Positions 46,165 to 57,913 of a stretch of 64,000 nt of DNA are shown here, one piece after another (the first letter of the stretch is position 1; each line of letters opens with the position of its first letter). The position numbers and the translations under genes were made by a program. Under the pieces are notes generated by a model. It had not been told where the DNA came from, did not search any database, and saw only the letters and a program-made list of their open reading frames with translations. This stretch comes from Salvia splendens. Its lineage: Eukaryota > Streptophyta > Magnoliopsida > Lamiales > Lamiaceae. Where the stretch lies: positions 186,001 through 250,000 of the forward strand of contig NW_024598720.1 of assembly GCF_004379255.2 (NCBI RefSeq), read 5' to 3'.

Positions 46165-49100
46165 ATGTCACTAAACTTTCTATTTTGGAACGTTAGGGGC
46201 ATCGCGAACGCGTCAACCCAAAATGTCCTTAAAAGACTATTTAAATCTCATAATATTTGCTTTCTTGCAATAATGGAGCCGCTTACCCCCCCTAACCCGG
46301 ACAAATTCTCGAAAGTGTTGGGGCTGTCCTACAAGGGGTCGAACATCAATGGGAAAATTTGGATTTTTGTGAAGGAAGGGATGGATTTTGTTGTGGTGGA
46401 CGACTCGGAACAGCTGCTGCATGGGAGGTTCACCTGTCCTCGGATTTCAACCCCTATTATGATCTCGGCCGTGTATGCTAAATGCACGAGAGGAGAGCGG
46501 TATGCCCTATGGGAAAAGATAAGGGATATTAACCAAGGCTCGGAAGGAATACCGTGGTTTATTGGAGGGGACTTCAACACAATCCTCTCCACTCGAGATA
46601 GGAAGGAAGGGACGAGTTGGAGGCAAGGACCACCGAGCATCAGCAAAGGTGTTTGATCCTAGCCATGTCCCCAAGACCATCCGCCGAGAGTGGCGCCCGA
46701 AGGTAGCGACTACGGATGGCACTCCCCCAGACATTGATCACACTTGCAAGGAGAACGAAAGAGACAACCACGAGGAGATCAAGAAGGGCAAAATGGAGGC
46801 CAATCCGTTGGGTTCAAGAGAGCCCTCAGCCTCTTACATCAACTCCCTCCCTCGGAGCAACTGGCGGACCTCCCCAAAACTCCGGATGCAGATGAGGTGA
46901 AACGAGCGGTTTTCGATATCTCAGCCAACAGTGCGCCCGGCCCGGATGGCTTCTCGGCTTTGTTTTTCCAAGCTTGTTGGGGCATTGTGGGACCAGACGT
47001 GGTGAAAGCGGTTAGACAATTTTTTGGTGGGGCTTTCCTTCCCCGAAGTTTCACGGCCACGAGTATCGTACTCATCCCCAAGAAGCCTATACCCGAGACT
47101 TGGGGAGATTATAAGCCCATTAGCTTGTGTAACGTGATCAACAAGGTGATTACTAAAGTCCTCTCGAGGCGGCTCGCCTCATTCCTTCCATGTATTGCCG
47201 CACCGAATCAAAGCGGGTTTGTCAAAGGGAGGCTACTCAATGACAATGTGCTTAATGCACAGGAGATGTTTCATGAGCTCCAAAGAAGTACACCAGCCCC
47301 TAATGTTGCTATCAAGATTGACATGGCTATGGCCTATGATCGGGTTCAATGGCCGTTCCTCCTAAAAATCCTCAAGCAAATGGGCTTCCCCAAGCCATGG
47401 GTGGCGCTCATCGAAAGGTGCATTGGGACATGCTGGTTCTCGATTCTTATTAATGGGGCCCCGACGGGTTTCTTCATATCCACTCATGGGCTTAGGCAAG
47501 GGGACCCCATTTCCCCCGCCCTCTTCGTCCTTGCTGCGGACTATCTCTCGAGATCACTTGATAAACTTATCCTCGGAAACAAAGAGATGACATTTAAAGC
47601 AACCCGAGGCAGCATGGCGATCAGCCACCTCGCCTATGCGGACGACATCATCATCTTCACGCAAGCGGCCGTGAACCCCCTCCGGAGGCTTCGTGCATGT
47701 CTTGATCATTATGCCGAGGTGTCCGGACAACAAATCAACCTCGGCAAGAGCAACTTCTACATTTCCGAGGCTCATGACGGCTGGACAAACATAATCCAAA
47801 GTGAAGGAGGCTTCTCCCGAGGTACGTTTCCTTTCCATTACCTAGGAGTCCCTATTTACCGGGGGGTGAAGCGCACGAATATGTTCATGTTCCTTCGAGA
47901 GAAAATCTCGGCTAGGATCTCTGGGTGGGCTCATCGGCACCTCTCCTTTGGGGGGAGACTCACCTTGATTAAAAGCACACTTGAGGTGATCCCCTTACAT
48001 ATTTTTCAAGCTATTGAGCCAACCGGCGGCGCCCTCAAGCAATTAGATCAGCAAGTGGCTCGCTTCTTTTGGGGGTCGAGCAATGAGAAGAAAAGGACGC
48101 ACTGGATAGGATGGGACCAGGTTTGCCTACCCACGGCCGAAGGGGGCTTGGGCATTCGGAAGATCAAGGAGGTCTTACGTGCCTTTAATATAAAACTATG
48201 GTGGAGGTTCCGGGAACAAAACTGTCTTTGGGCTATGTACATGATGGCTAAATATTGCCATAAGGCATCCCCACTCACAGCTAGAGCCTCGGGGAGGTGT
48301 AGCCCTACCTGGAAGAGGCTTTTGAAGGCTCGGGCGCAGGCACAACCGTACATTCGATGGGTGGTGGGAGAAGAAAAGATTTTATTTTGGGATGATTTAT
48401 GGCTTGGAGAGGTTCCTTTGAGGGAACTTAGTCTCGATGATAGGGGAGGCCCTCTTGTTCATGTTGCTGACTACATTATAGATGGATCTTGGAATGAATC
48501 CAAGCTGCAGATTCTCCAAGCGCAAGCCGGCCTAGCACAACACATCGTCCGGAAGATTCTTGACACGCCAATCATTTCGGAGGGGCCGGATGTGCCGAGA
48601 TGGAGGTTATCACATAATGGGGAGTTCTCGCTAGCTACAACATGGGAGACCTTTCGAACCCAAAGGCCGATCGTCCAGGGCCTTGATGACATTTGGAAAG
48701 CGGGTCTCACGTCCTCTATTGCTATCTTTGTATGGAGACTCCTGTCCAACCGGATCCCGGTGGATACAAAGCTGCAGTGGAGAAGAATGGAATTGGCGTC
48801 CAAACGCCAATGCTGCCCACATAGACCGGGGATCGAATACCTCCAACATCTCTTCATTCAAGGGGATGGGGCACGCGGGGTATGGAGGGAGTTTGACTCC
48901 TGGTTTGAGGGATCTTCACCACCCCTCCAGATCAATGACACTATCCCAGAAACGCTTGAAGTCTGGGCACGGAGAATCCAGCAACCCGGCAAGAAACACC
49001 TCAGTCGGGTCATGCTGCATCTAATATTATGGTTCATTTGGGCAGAACGGAATAGGAGCCACCATCAATCGGCGCAATTTAAGCCATTCAATGTGGTTTG

Positions 49101-49755
49101 GCAAGTACAAGTCTTCACCAGAAATAGTATGGCCAACGGAATCTACAAGATGAAGCATTGGAAAGGAGTTCGCCTCAAAATCACTATCCCAAGCCAGGCC
49201 TAGCCAAGGAGAACTAGGCCTCTCGCATTGGCAATCAAATGGTACCCGCCGGATGATCCCGGGATCAAGCTCAACACCGACGGTGCATACATGGAAGCGG
49301 CGGATAAAGCCGGGGGAGGAGGAATTATCCGAGATCACAAGGGCAAAATGCTTGCAGCCTTTGCCTCGCCGCTTGCGGCTCACTCGGCCCTTGCAGCGGA
49401 GCTGCTTGCCGTCCAACTTGGGCTGACCCTCGCCTTGGAATTCAATTGACCTATTTGGGTTGAATCGGATGCACATAAAGCGGTCAAGCTCCTCAATGGC
49501 ACAAGCTGGGGTCCGGCCCACATTAGCCGGGTGATGGCGCAGCTTGCAACCCTCAAGCGCCAACGAGACATGCGTTTCGCCTTCATCCATCGGGAAGGGA
49601 ATAAGGCCGGAGATCTCCTCGCTAAAATGGGTTTGGAACGTACCAACTACTGCCGTATGAATGCCCTCACGGCGCCAAGACACCTTACAGCAATAACTAG
49701 GATGGATGCAATGGGAATCCCGAACATTCGGGTACAAAATGAGGATGAAGAATAA
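46165..49755 (+). pseudogene. Element N ORF2 with ORF1 patch replacing endonuclease end and linker
   Basis: ATG 46165 (MSLNFLFWNVRGIANAST), endonuclease to GGDFNTILSTRDR. At 46601 ORF2 stops and a 223-bp ORF1 segment begins. ORF2 resumes at 46824 (LHQLPPSEQLADLP) and is open to 49200: APGPDGFSALFFQ, NQSGFVKGRLLNDN, AMAYDRVQW, LRQGDPISP, AYADDIIIF, thumb, CQCCPHRPG. TAG 49201-49203; RNase H (LNTDGAYME, LAAELLAVQ, WVESDAHKAV, HREGNKAGD) is split by TGA 49447-49449. About 270 residues of ORF2, including the SDH motif, are gone. Confidence 0.87.
46601..46823 (+). other. ORF1-only-family segment embedded in ORF2 of N
   Basis: Nearly identical to the reverse complement of 1867-2088 in copy B: knuckle-to-linker text of ORF1 (GRVGGKDHRAS, FDPSHVPKTIRREWRPKVATT, HTCKENERDNHEEIKKGK). 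It has neither A-tail nor duplication. The left joint has shared bases (GG-AAGG). Confidence 0.85.
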
Positions 49756-49990
49756 ACTCTTGCTTTGGAGGACAGAAGGGTATAGCCATTGGTTTTGCTT
49801 AATTGTAATTTGACTTTTGAAAGGGAGTATGATGAGGTCCGGGCATGTGGCTACGGACCGCATACTACTCCTAAGTTTGTGAAAGCACATCACTTTCGGG
49901 TGTGGCCACGTTTTGTATTCATCACCTTTTGAAATATAGGGATGAGGGACCCACGAACCCTCCACCATGATGGTGTTTAATTAAAAAAAA

Positions 49991-52535
49991 AACAAAATCA
50001 TCACAAAAAGGTTAACCCCATTCCTCCCCCAAGTCATTGCCCGAACTAAAGTGGGTTCGTGAAAGGACGGCTTCTAAAGGACAATGTGCTCCTCGCCCAA
50101 GAGATGTTCCACGAATTGGCAAGATGTGCCTGCCCCGAATGTTGCCCTCAAAATCGACATGGCTAAGGCTTATGACCGCGTCCAGTGGCCGTTCCTCATC
50201 AAGATCCTACGACAGATGGGATTCCTTGAGGCATGGATCTCCATAATTGAAAGATGTATTGGCACATGCTGGTTCTCGGTGCTAATTAATGGTGCCCCCT
50301 CGGGTTTCTTCAAATCTACCCGAGGCCTTCGACAGGGCGACCCCAGATCCGAGGCTTTGTTCGTTATTGCGGTGGAGTACCTATCAAGGGCGATTGATAA
50401 GCTAATATTGGGACACAAAGATATGGCATTTAAGGCAACTCGGCACTGCACGGAGATAAGTCACCTAGCCTATACCGACGATATCATCATCTTCACACAA
50501 GCGGCTACTACTTCCCTTAGGCGTTTAAGGCCTTGCCTTGAAGACTATGCGGAGGTTTCGGGCCAACAAATCAAACTCGCCAAGAGTAATTTCTATATCG
50601 CCAAGATACATGATGAGTGGGCAACCTCAATTCAGTTGGAAGGAGGATTCACACGAGGTCCCTTTCCTTTCCTATACTTGGGCGTCCCCATTTATCGAGG
50701 TGTTAAGCGAACCGACATGTTCATGTTTCTTCGGGAGAAAGTTGCATCAAGGATTTCCGGATGGGCCCATAGGCACCTATCTTTCAGGGGAAGGCTAACG
50801 CTCATTTAGAGTACTTTAGAAGCGGTGCCAATCCACATCTTTCAAGCCATCGAACCAACAGCCGGTGCTCTCAAACAGCTTGATCAACAACTGGCCAGGT
50901 TCTTCTGGGAATCCTCAAACAAAAAGAAAAGGACACATTGGATCGGGTGGGATCAAATCTGCCTTCCCACCGCCGAGGGAGGCCTTGGCATCCGCAAGTC
51001 CAAGGAGGTACTAAGATCCTTCAATATCAAATTATGGTGGAGATTCCGGGAAATAATTCACTCTGGGCGAAGTACATAATGGCCAAGTATTGTAGCACGG
51101 TTTCACCGCTTGCGGCTAGGCCTTCGCGAAGGAATAGCTCAACATGGAAAAGGCTAATGAAAGTTCGGGCCCAAGCACAACCGCACATTCGGTGGGTGGT
51201 GGGGCACGGCAAGATTTATTTTTGGAGGATATTTGGCTCGATGAAAGAGGATGCTCGAAGGACCTGGTTGGAGACTTCATCCGAAACGGACAATGGTATG
51301 AACCCAATCTCCGACTCCTTCATGCCCAAGCCGGACTCTCGCAACGAGCTATCAAGCAAATCCTTGACAGACCAATCGTATCCGGAGAGCCAGACACCCT
51401 AAGATGGAGCCTCTCCCGGCTCGGGGACTTCTCTGTTGCCACGACATGGGAGACCATCCGAACTCAGAGGCCTATCATCCGGGACTTGGATGACATCTGG
51501 AAGGCTGGCCTTACCAACTTAATTTCCATATTTGTTTGGAGGCTGCTATCTAACCGAATCCCAGTCGATACAAAGCTTCAATGGAGGAAGATGGAGATGG
51601 CATCTAAATGCCAATGCTGCCCACACAGGCCAAGTATTGAGTCACTCCAACACCTTTTTATACAAGGTTCTGGGGCAACCAAAGTGTGGAGAGAATTTGA
51701 CGCCTGGTTCGAAGGGTCTTCACCCGCAATCAGGATCAACGATACCATCCCAGAAAGACTTGAGGCCTGGTCGCGAAGAACCCAGCAGCCAAGCAAAAAA
51801 CAACTTAGCCATTCCATGCCATACCTCATTATGTGGTTCCTGTGGGCAGAGTGAAACAGAAGCCTTTACCAAATGGTCCAATTCAAGCCGTACAACGTGG
51901 TCCGGCAGGTACAAACTTTTATCCGAAATTGCATGACTAATGGGAGCATAAAGCAGAAACAATTAAAAGGCATGAAACTCCACATGAAAATACCAACCGA
52001 AGCCGATACAAGGGTCCCGAGGCCACTCGCTATGTCGATCAAATGACAACCCCCGGACGGATCATGGATAAAAGTCAACACGGATGGTGCACTTTTGCAC
52101 ACATTGGGCAAGGCCGGAGGGGGAGGAGTTGTCCAAGACTCCACGGGGAAGATGATATCCGCCTTCGCAACACCACTTGATGCACACTCGGCCATGGAGG
52201 CCGAGCTCAAGGCAATTCACCTTGGCTTGGTCTTGGCAAAGGAGTGTAATCGACCAATATGGCTCATGGTGGATTCCGAGCAAGCGCTCAATCTCCTCAA
52301 CGGTGCAAGTTGGGTGCTGCCTCATGTTAGACACGAAGTGGCACGGATAGTTGTCTTCAAACGCCAAATTCACTTCCGTGCATCCTTTATCCATCGTGAA
52401 GGTAACAAGGTGGCTGACTTCCTTACAAAAATGGGTGCCGAGAAGAGTGTATACCACCGCATGACCATCAATACACCACCACAGCTACTGAAGGCCATGG
52501 TCCGCATGGAGGAATTGGGGATCCCTAATATCTGA
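49991..52535 (+). pseudogene. Element M ORF2, second part (RT, zinc finger, RNase H), multiple lesions
   Basis: Start of this part is frame-broken around NQSGFVKGR (50030-50080). It is open from 50084 (KIDMAKAYDRVQW, LRQGDPRSEALFV, AYTDDIIIF, so the YADD box reads YTDD), TAG at 50807-50809, frameshift near 51050, then VRW..ISIFVWRLLSNRIPVDTKLQW, CQCCPHRPS, TGA near 51853, RNase H from ~52070 (LEAEL equivalent MEAELKAIHLGL, MVDSEQALN, HREGNKVADFLTKMG). Dead copy. Confidence 0.83.
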
Positions 52536-52757
52536 GTCCGAGGGGACGACCCTACCTAGAATAGTTGTTCGTTTGTTTTGTATTTTGGATGGAGTAGGAT
52601 GAGGTCCGAACCATGTTGGATTAGACCGCTTACTACTCTCGTAGCTTTTTGTCGAAACACCACTTTGGGTGGCCATGATATATAATTCTCTTATTTTGAA
52701 ATATAGGGATGAGGGACCCACGAACCCTCCACCGTGAAGGTGTTTGATTAAAAAATA
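49991..52757 (+). mobile_element. Element M, second part (RT to 3' end)
   Basis: Plus strand. M resumes after N's duplication (49991-50005), continues through RT, zinc finger and RNase H to ~52535, then a 3' UTR with the long hairpin arms (GAGTAGGATGAGGTCC and GACCGCTTACTACTC), loop CACTTTGGG and terminal hairpin CACC-GTGAA-GGTG, ending in an A-rich tail at ~52757. Confidence 0.85.
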
Positions 52758-53350
52758 AAGAAGAAGAACGTTTGTGCTTGATTTTTGTGGATGTAAAATG
52801 GATGAATTGTTTTGTGGTTATTTGCAACTCTGTGAAATTTTACATGTTTATATTATTGGTGTTTATTCTCAGCTTGAACGAAAGATGATTACTACTTGGG
52901 ATATTTATTATTCGATACTTAGTTCGAGGAAGCATGATTCTGAATTATATAAGGGATTGAAAAATAGACTTGATGTTGACCTCTTGGTCAATGACTTGAA
53001 GTTGGTTCTCAGTGAGGACCGTCCTCCTACATTCCATTTACAAGATGAGGACAAGGAATTGCACGCTCAGTGGCATACTGCGGATTGTCATCTCAAGGTG
53101 TTTCTGTTGGCCACTATTGGCAATGCCCTTGAGAGGTTGACGAACCCAATAGGCCATTGATCAACAAGCCCAAGTGGTTTGAAGAAGTGTCCACCAAGGC
53201 AAGAGCTGGACTTGCAGTGAAGCATTTAAGGAGTGAAGTATTGGAAGGGGGCCATGACATGGGCAAGTATGTCCTAGTCATGCATGGCTACTTCCATGAA
53301 CTTCTCTTGTCGGGGGGGGGGGGGGGGAGGGGGAATTGACCCAGAAACCT
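52758..53350. other. Unclassified stretch between M and a probable LTR
   Basis: No LINE text. A 128-codon open frame (52774-53160, plus) reads MLDFCGCKMDELFCGY, WDIYYSILSSRKHDSELYKGL, LNDLKLVLSEDRPP-like and WHTADCHLKVFLLATIGNALERL. It could be a decayed gag of an LTR element but I do not recognise it. A run of 16 G (53312-53327) lies near its end. Confidence 0.4.
53312..53327 (+). repeat. Homopolymer G16 tract
   Basis: Sixteen consecutive G followed by AGGGGG. Slippage-prone; the assembled length is uncertain. Confidence 0.9.
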
Positions 53351-53715
53351 TGTAGCACCCTGAAAATTTGTGACTTATTTTTATTTTATTAATGAGGATG
53401 TTGATTGGGAAATTCAATTATGAAATTTAATTTTTATGTGATTGAGTTAATTATGTGAAAATAGTTGTTGTGAGTTATGTGAGATGATGTGATTTAATTT
53501 CCAATGTGTGAATTAAATTAAGTGGGATCATGCATAATCATTCTAGCCACTTTATTGGAATTTTCGGCCACTCCAAATTATTGGAATTTTCGGCCACTCC
53601 TTGAGAATTTTCGAATTCTCCTATTAATTAGGAGAAGGAATTATTTTTTAGATTTAATTGGTATCTTGTTTATTCATTCCTTCAATTAAAATCCAATTAA
53701 ATCTTACCATTTCTT
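53351..53715 (+). repeat. Probable long LTR, segment 1
   Basis: Starts TGTAGCACCCTGAAAATTTG, a form common at plant Ty3/gypsy LTR starts. AT-rich, no coding text, with a short direct repeat (ttggaattttcggccactcc). Interrupted by G at 53716. Confidence 0.5.
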
Positions 53716-56027
53716 TTAATTAAAAGCACTACGAGGGTGGAGGGTTAAGGCGGACCCACACCTGTGCATTACTAAGGACATTTGCAACAAACAACCAAGA
53801 ACACCGAGCCGCCCAAAAGTGACGACTCGCAAAAACTAATTAGAGTACAACGAGGGCCTCCCTACCAACTAGAGTGGTCATCAATGTACTCTTCACTATT
53901 CTATTACAATTAACACGGTGCAACCTTTGCATCACAAAATCCAAGGGTCGTCACTTAATTGAGGCCCGCAATAGGGATACCCCCGCGATGAACGATCCCT
54001 CACGGATCGAGTTCCTCGATGAAACCTTCCTTCTCCCGGTTGGGGAGCCCACATGAGACATTTATTGAGCAAGTGCTCGGCTCGTTCGCACTAGAGTCAT
54101 CTCGATCGAATGACACCGTGGCGACATTGTCTGTCAATCGCAAATTGTCGATGTGTAGATCTTTGGAGTGCATGTCTCCCTTATGTGCCTTGCCTTTCCT
54201 CTTCATCGACACCAATTGGAATCCATCCTCGTCCATGCTTGGTTGACTCCCAAGGAGCGCTCGAGGAGCCAACGGATCGACGTCCATTGTGCCCTCCTTG
54301 TTCTTCTCTTGGTTGCCACTATCTTTTTCCTTGTTCGTGTGATCACTGTTCGGTGACGTGCCAACCCTAATCGCCGCCTTCGGACGTCATTCTCGACAGA
54401 TGCTCTTATGGTCATGGCTAGGATAGAACGCCTTGGTTGGTGTTCGGTAATCCTTGCCTCCAACACGGCCCTTCCTTCCCAACGCATGACACTCATCAAT
54501 GACATGCCCAACATGCTTACAATTCTCGCAAAACAATGGGATACGGTCCCATGCTACTTTGTATCTTGATTGTTTGCCTAGGATGTTTAGCATGATCTCC
54601 TCCGTCGGGGGGTTGGAGACATCAATCTCTACACATATCCTAGCAAAAGAGAGCCGGGTTTGATTGATTGTGGCATGGTCAACTTGTAATGGCTTGCTAA
54701 TAGCTTGCCGATCGTCATGAGGGCTGATTCCTCAAAAAGGTGAGTCGGTAGTCCCATGATATTGCACCACACGGCAACGATCGGTGACTCGAAGAACGTA
54801 TCAAAGTCCGGCGCCCACTTTAACACCCTCATCAGGTGAATGTCAATAAACCACACTGGACTCCCATAAGGACCGCTTAGGACCTTAGCATTTAAGTACT
54901 TCCAAGTTAATGAGCCCACTAGCCCCATACACCCTAAGCTTTTTTGAATTTGGAATGTAGATGGGAGTGAGTGGGAGAACTTTCCAATTATGGCTAGTCC
55001 TAGTTTCTCCGAGAGGAATTCCGTTTCTAAATCGGTAAAGGAGAGACATGGGGTACCTTCAACGTTTTCGGCCGTCCCCAAAGGTGTGACCTTGCAGGCG
55101 TCAAGTGTGATTGGCTCGGCCTTTCCGAAATTGTGCGAGTTTGGGACTCCCACCACGGGTCCCGTTCCTCCTTGTGAGAAGAGGTCTTTAGCCTCCTTCC
55201 AATCGTTCGCCGGCGAAACCGGGTTTTCCGGCGAGCACTCCGGCGCTCCAGCGGCGGGGCAACGTTCCCTCTTGTCTCCATCCTTGCCGAGAGGGAGGTG
55301 GATAGCACATGGTGTTGATTTTAAATTCAAAATGACAACTTCCTCAAATGGACCATCATTTACTTGTCCATGTAAAGTTACCTTTGTCTTTTCCTCCTTT
55401 TGTGAGTCACATGCATCTAACAACTCACATGCCACCCCATCATTCACGTGGTGTATGGAACTTGCCATGGGCAGCCGGTTGACCATCTTCCTCTCCATGC
55501 TTGAACCTCCAAGATTCCGGCCTGCCGGCGCCGGTGACATTCCGGCCATCCCCTCACCTTCGAGCCCTTCCATTTCGCTCGTTTGAACGCTCCCTTCTTT
55601 TGCCATTTGAGCAAGAGAGCTCAACATCTCCCCAATTGGGACTTGCTTATTTTCCGACGACTTCTTCATTTCACCACGGAGTTCGGCAAGGAGTGTATCA
55701 GCCATTTCAAAAACCATCTTATTCTTAGCTCTACTAACCTCCGAACCAGATTCAAGACCGGCTCGTTTGAGGGCTTATCAAGCTTTCTCCGGGTGAGGCG
55801 TGCCAACCCTTTTTGATTGTGCAATCGAATGAAACTTTCATTCCGGCGAGGAGAGGGGCTGCGTCGTGTGTTTCATGGCCGCGGCATCCCCCTCCGGCAA
55901 CTCACCACCGGACTTCACCATGTGTCAGATGCAACAATCACATTTCACCTCCCTCAAAGGGGAGTGAGGGAGAGAGGGCGAATTCTAGAGAGAAGGGAGA
56001 GCTTCTCTCACTTGAAATGGTTTCTGT
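53716..56027 (-). mobile_element. ORF1-only LINE, copy G
   Basis: Minus strand inside the probable LTR. The 3' end is CACCCTCGTAGTG followed by CTTTTAATTAA rather than a pure A-tail. 3' UTR with hairpin (GAGTCG/CGGCTC arms, ~53806-53828), ORF1 53955-55921, leader to ~56010 with GAGAGA/TCTCTC hairpin. Flanks ttaccatttctt (53704-53715) and ttaccatatctt (56028-56039) match at 11 of 12 and are the probable duplication. Confidence 0.85.
53955..55921 (-). pseudogene. ORF1 of ORF1-only LINE, copy G
   Basis: Start at 55921 (MVKSGGELPEGDAA). Stops near 55778, then ~362 open codons from 55717: MVFEMADTLLAEL, EMLSSLAQMAKEG, VGKFSHSLPSTFQIQKSL type domain, AVWCNIMGLPTHLF. About 33 bp are missing after YLNAK, then a frameshift near 54700. 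Knuckle FCENCKHVGHVIDEC, a stop after SICRE, VSMKRKGKAHKGD, GSMSVSCG-like text, TGA at 54002-54000 (FIEELDP), and the private end GIPIAGLN to TAA 53955. Confidence 0.85.
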
Positions 56028-57866
56028 TTACCATATCTTGCCAAATCTTTCCTTATTCTATTTAAATTAGGATTTAAATTATTTCCTTGTGGAAATAATC
56101 ACCATTTTCGATCCACCCCTATTTTTTAAAGGGATTAATATTTTGTTCCTATTTTGTGGGATTCTTTCTATCCAAGTAAATACCAAATCAATTCCTATGA
56201 TAATTAAATAGCATATATTTCGAACTCTCTCTCTCTCTCTCTCAATACACACCTATTTTGTTTTAATTGTGAAATTTATTCATTGACCTCTATATTTTTC
56301 TTCCACAAATTTTAATTGTTTTATTTAACTGTGGGAATAAATCCTTGAATATATAAATATAGAAAAACGCTAACCCTAATCTTCCCCAGTATCACACGCC
56401 CCCTCCCCCCCCCCCTCACTGTCTCCCACACGCCATCTCTCTCCCTCTCTCTCAAGTGCTCCAAATTGATTCTTCACAAAATTCTTCATCTTTGCCTTGA
56501 TTGGAGTTTTCCGTTGAAGAATCGAACCACTCGTCGTTTCTACTGATTGTTCTCCAAGGGAAAGGCATACTTTGATCGATCTTTCTCATTCTTACTATTT
56601 AATCTGTAATCTTGAACCCCCATACATATAGTTGAGTGGAGAATTGTAGATCTAAGAACTAAATGGTTGGGAAAGGAGTTTGCACAAGAATATGTGTGTG
56701 CGAGTGTATGTGTGCATGTTTGTGTGTGTGTGCGTGTGGATGTATCAATTGTGAATATTATGTGTGATGAGGAAGGCATGGTTGTGAATCCGTTTTGAAG
56801 CATGAATGTGTATGTGGAAGCATGAATATGTATGTGAGGAAGTATGATAGACAAACTAGGGTTTGTGGGTGTTGAGCATGAAAACTGTTGTGTATGGGCA
56901 GTAGGTTCCGACGACTGTTAGACCAATCAAACGATCTTATTTTGGCACGACATTTTAATTGGATGAGGTTTTAGATGTCTTCTGTGTTGTGTCCAAATTT
57001 CAGCTTCAATCGATGACGGATGAATTTTTAACGAATTTTACAATTGAACTGCGCAGTCCTGCCAGAATCGTGTTTGGCATGTAACAGTTTAGTGAGTTTC
57101 GACTTTGATTTGACCGATCAAAAGTTATGATTTTGGTGTGAAATTTTAACTGGATAAACCCTCATGTGTCTACTGTGTGGTGACCAAATTTTAGATTCAA
57201 AGGATATCGGATAAAATTTTAATGATTTTTACAAAAGGATTGCGATGTTCTACTAGATTCATGTTTTGCCGTAATAGTCCTTGTTGACAAGTTTTGAATG
57301 AAGTGCATGATACATGTATGAGTAAGGATCTGGTCCTATGAAGTGGTTATGTGTTGCACGTTGATGTGTGCTAAAGTGATAGTTTTTTTAATTGTGAACG
57401 ATTATGATGGGCAATGTAAGAAAACGATGAAAGGAACTATAGGGCATGCATGATTAATGTGTTGGTGGAAAACTGATTGTGTTATGTGCTTATGGTGTTG
57501 ACAAGGGTTATTGTGCGTACGTGAGTACGAAGAAGCAAGAGTCTTGATAAAGTTGTGAACTGTGAATTATAAGCAAGAGAGGTGGGCTTTCTTTTACTGA
57601 ACTCTTCTACGCTTTCAAAAGTATGATTATTGTAATAAGGGTGGTTTAAACTGTTATGTCATGCCATGTTTGTTTGATGATGAGATTGTTGCCTGATGCC
57701 TAGATTGTGAGTTCCCTCCATTAGGTTATAGGGCTATGTTAAACGAATTCGGGTCTGAGTAGGGCCGCTAACCCTATCAGGCTAGTTCACACAGGTGGGA
57801 TCGTGAGCCGTCCTTGCTAGTCGGTCGGTCTCGTGGGCGAAGAGTGTGGCCACACTTTCGTCGCAC

Positions 57867-57869
<3 letters not shown>
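56028..57869 (+). repeat. Probable long LTR, segment 2
   Basis: Continues segment 1 beyond G. It has a CT microsatellite (~56226-56243), a C-rich run (56400-56417) and two diverged tandem-like paragraphs at ~56900-57070 and ~57090-57260 (each with AGACCAATCA or GACCGATCAAA, ATTTTAA(C/T)TGGATGA-like, and TGTGTTGTG or TGTGTGGTGACCAAATTT). The end ACACTTTCGTCGCACTAT (57852-57869) is duplicated by insertion P. No gene is supported; small frames such as 56540-56854 are low-complexity. Confidence 0.5.

Positions 57870-57913
<44 letters not shown>

Larger units (their letters stand above)
42133..49990 (+). mobile_element. Full-length autonomous LINE N, internally rearranged, interrupted by O
   Basis: Plus strand, inserted in M ORF2. 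42133-42172 is filler. The 5' hairpin 42173-42202 (CTAGAGAGA/TCTCTCTAG) starts the element. ORF1 42375-44370 resumes after O at ~45906-46160; ORF2 is 46165-49755; the 3' UTR has both hairpins; terminal hairpin CACC-ATGAT-GGTG and A-tail end ~49990. Two internal replacements stand out: a scar at ~43888-43945 in ORF1 and an ORF1 patch at 46601-46823 in ORF2. Confidence 0.88.

Noticed and set aside
56540..56854. Minus-strand 104-codon frame rich in H and T
   Set aside because: Low-complexity product of GT-rich DNA in the probable LTR; no domain, start context or conservation.
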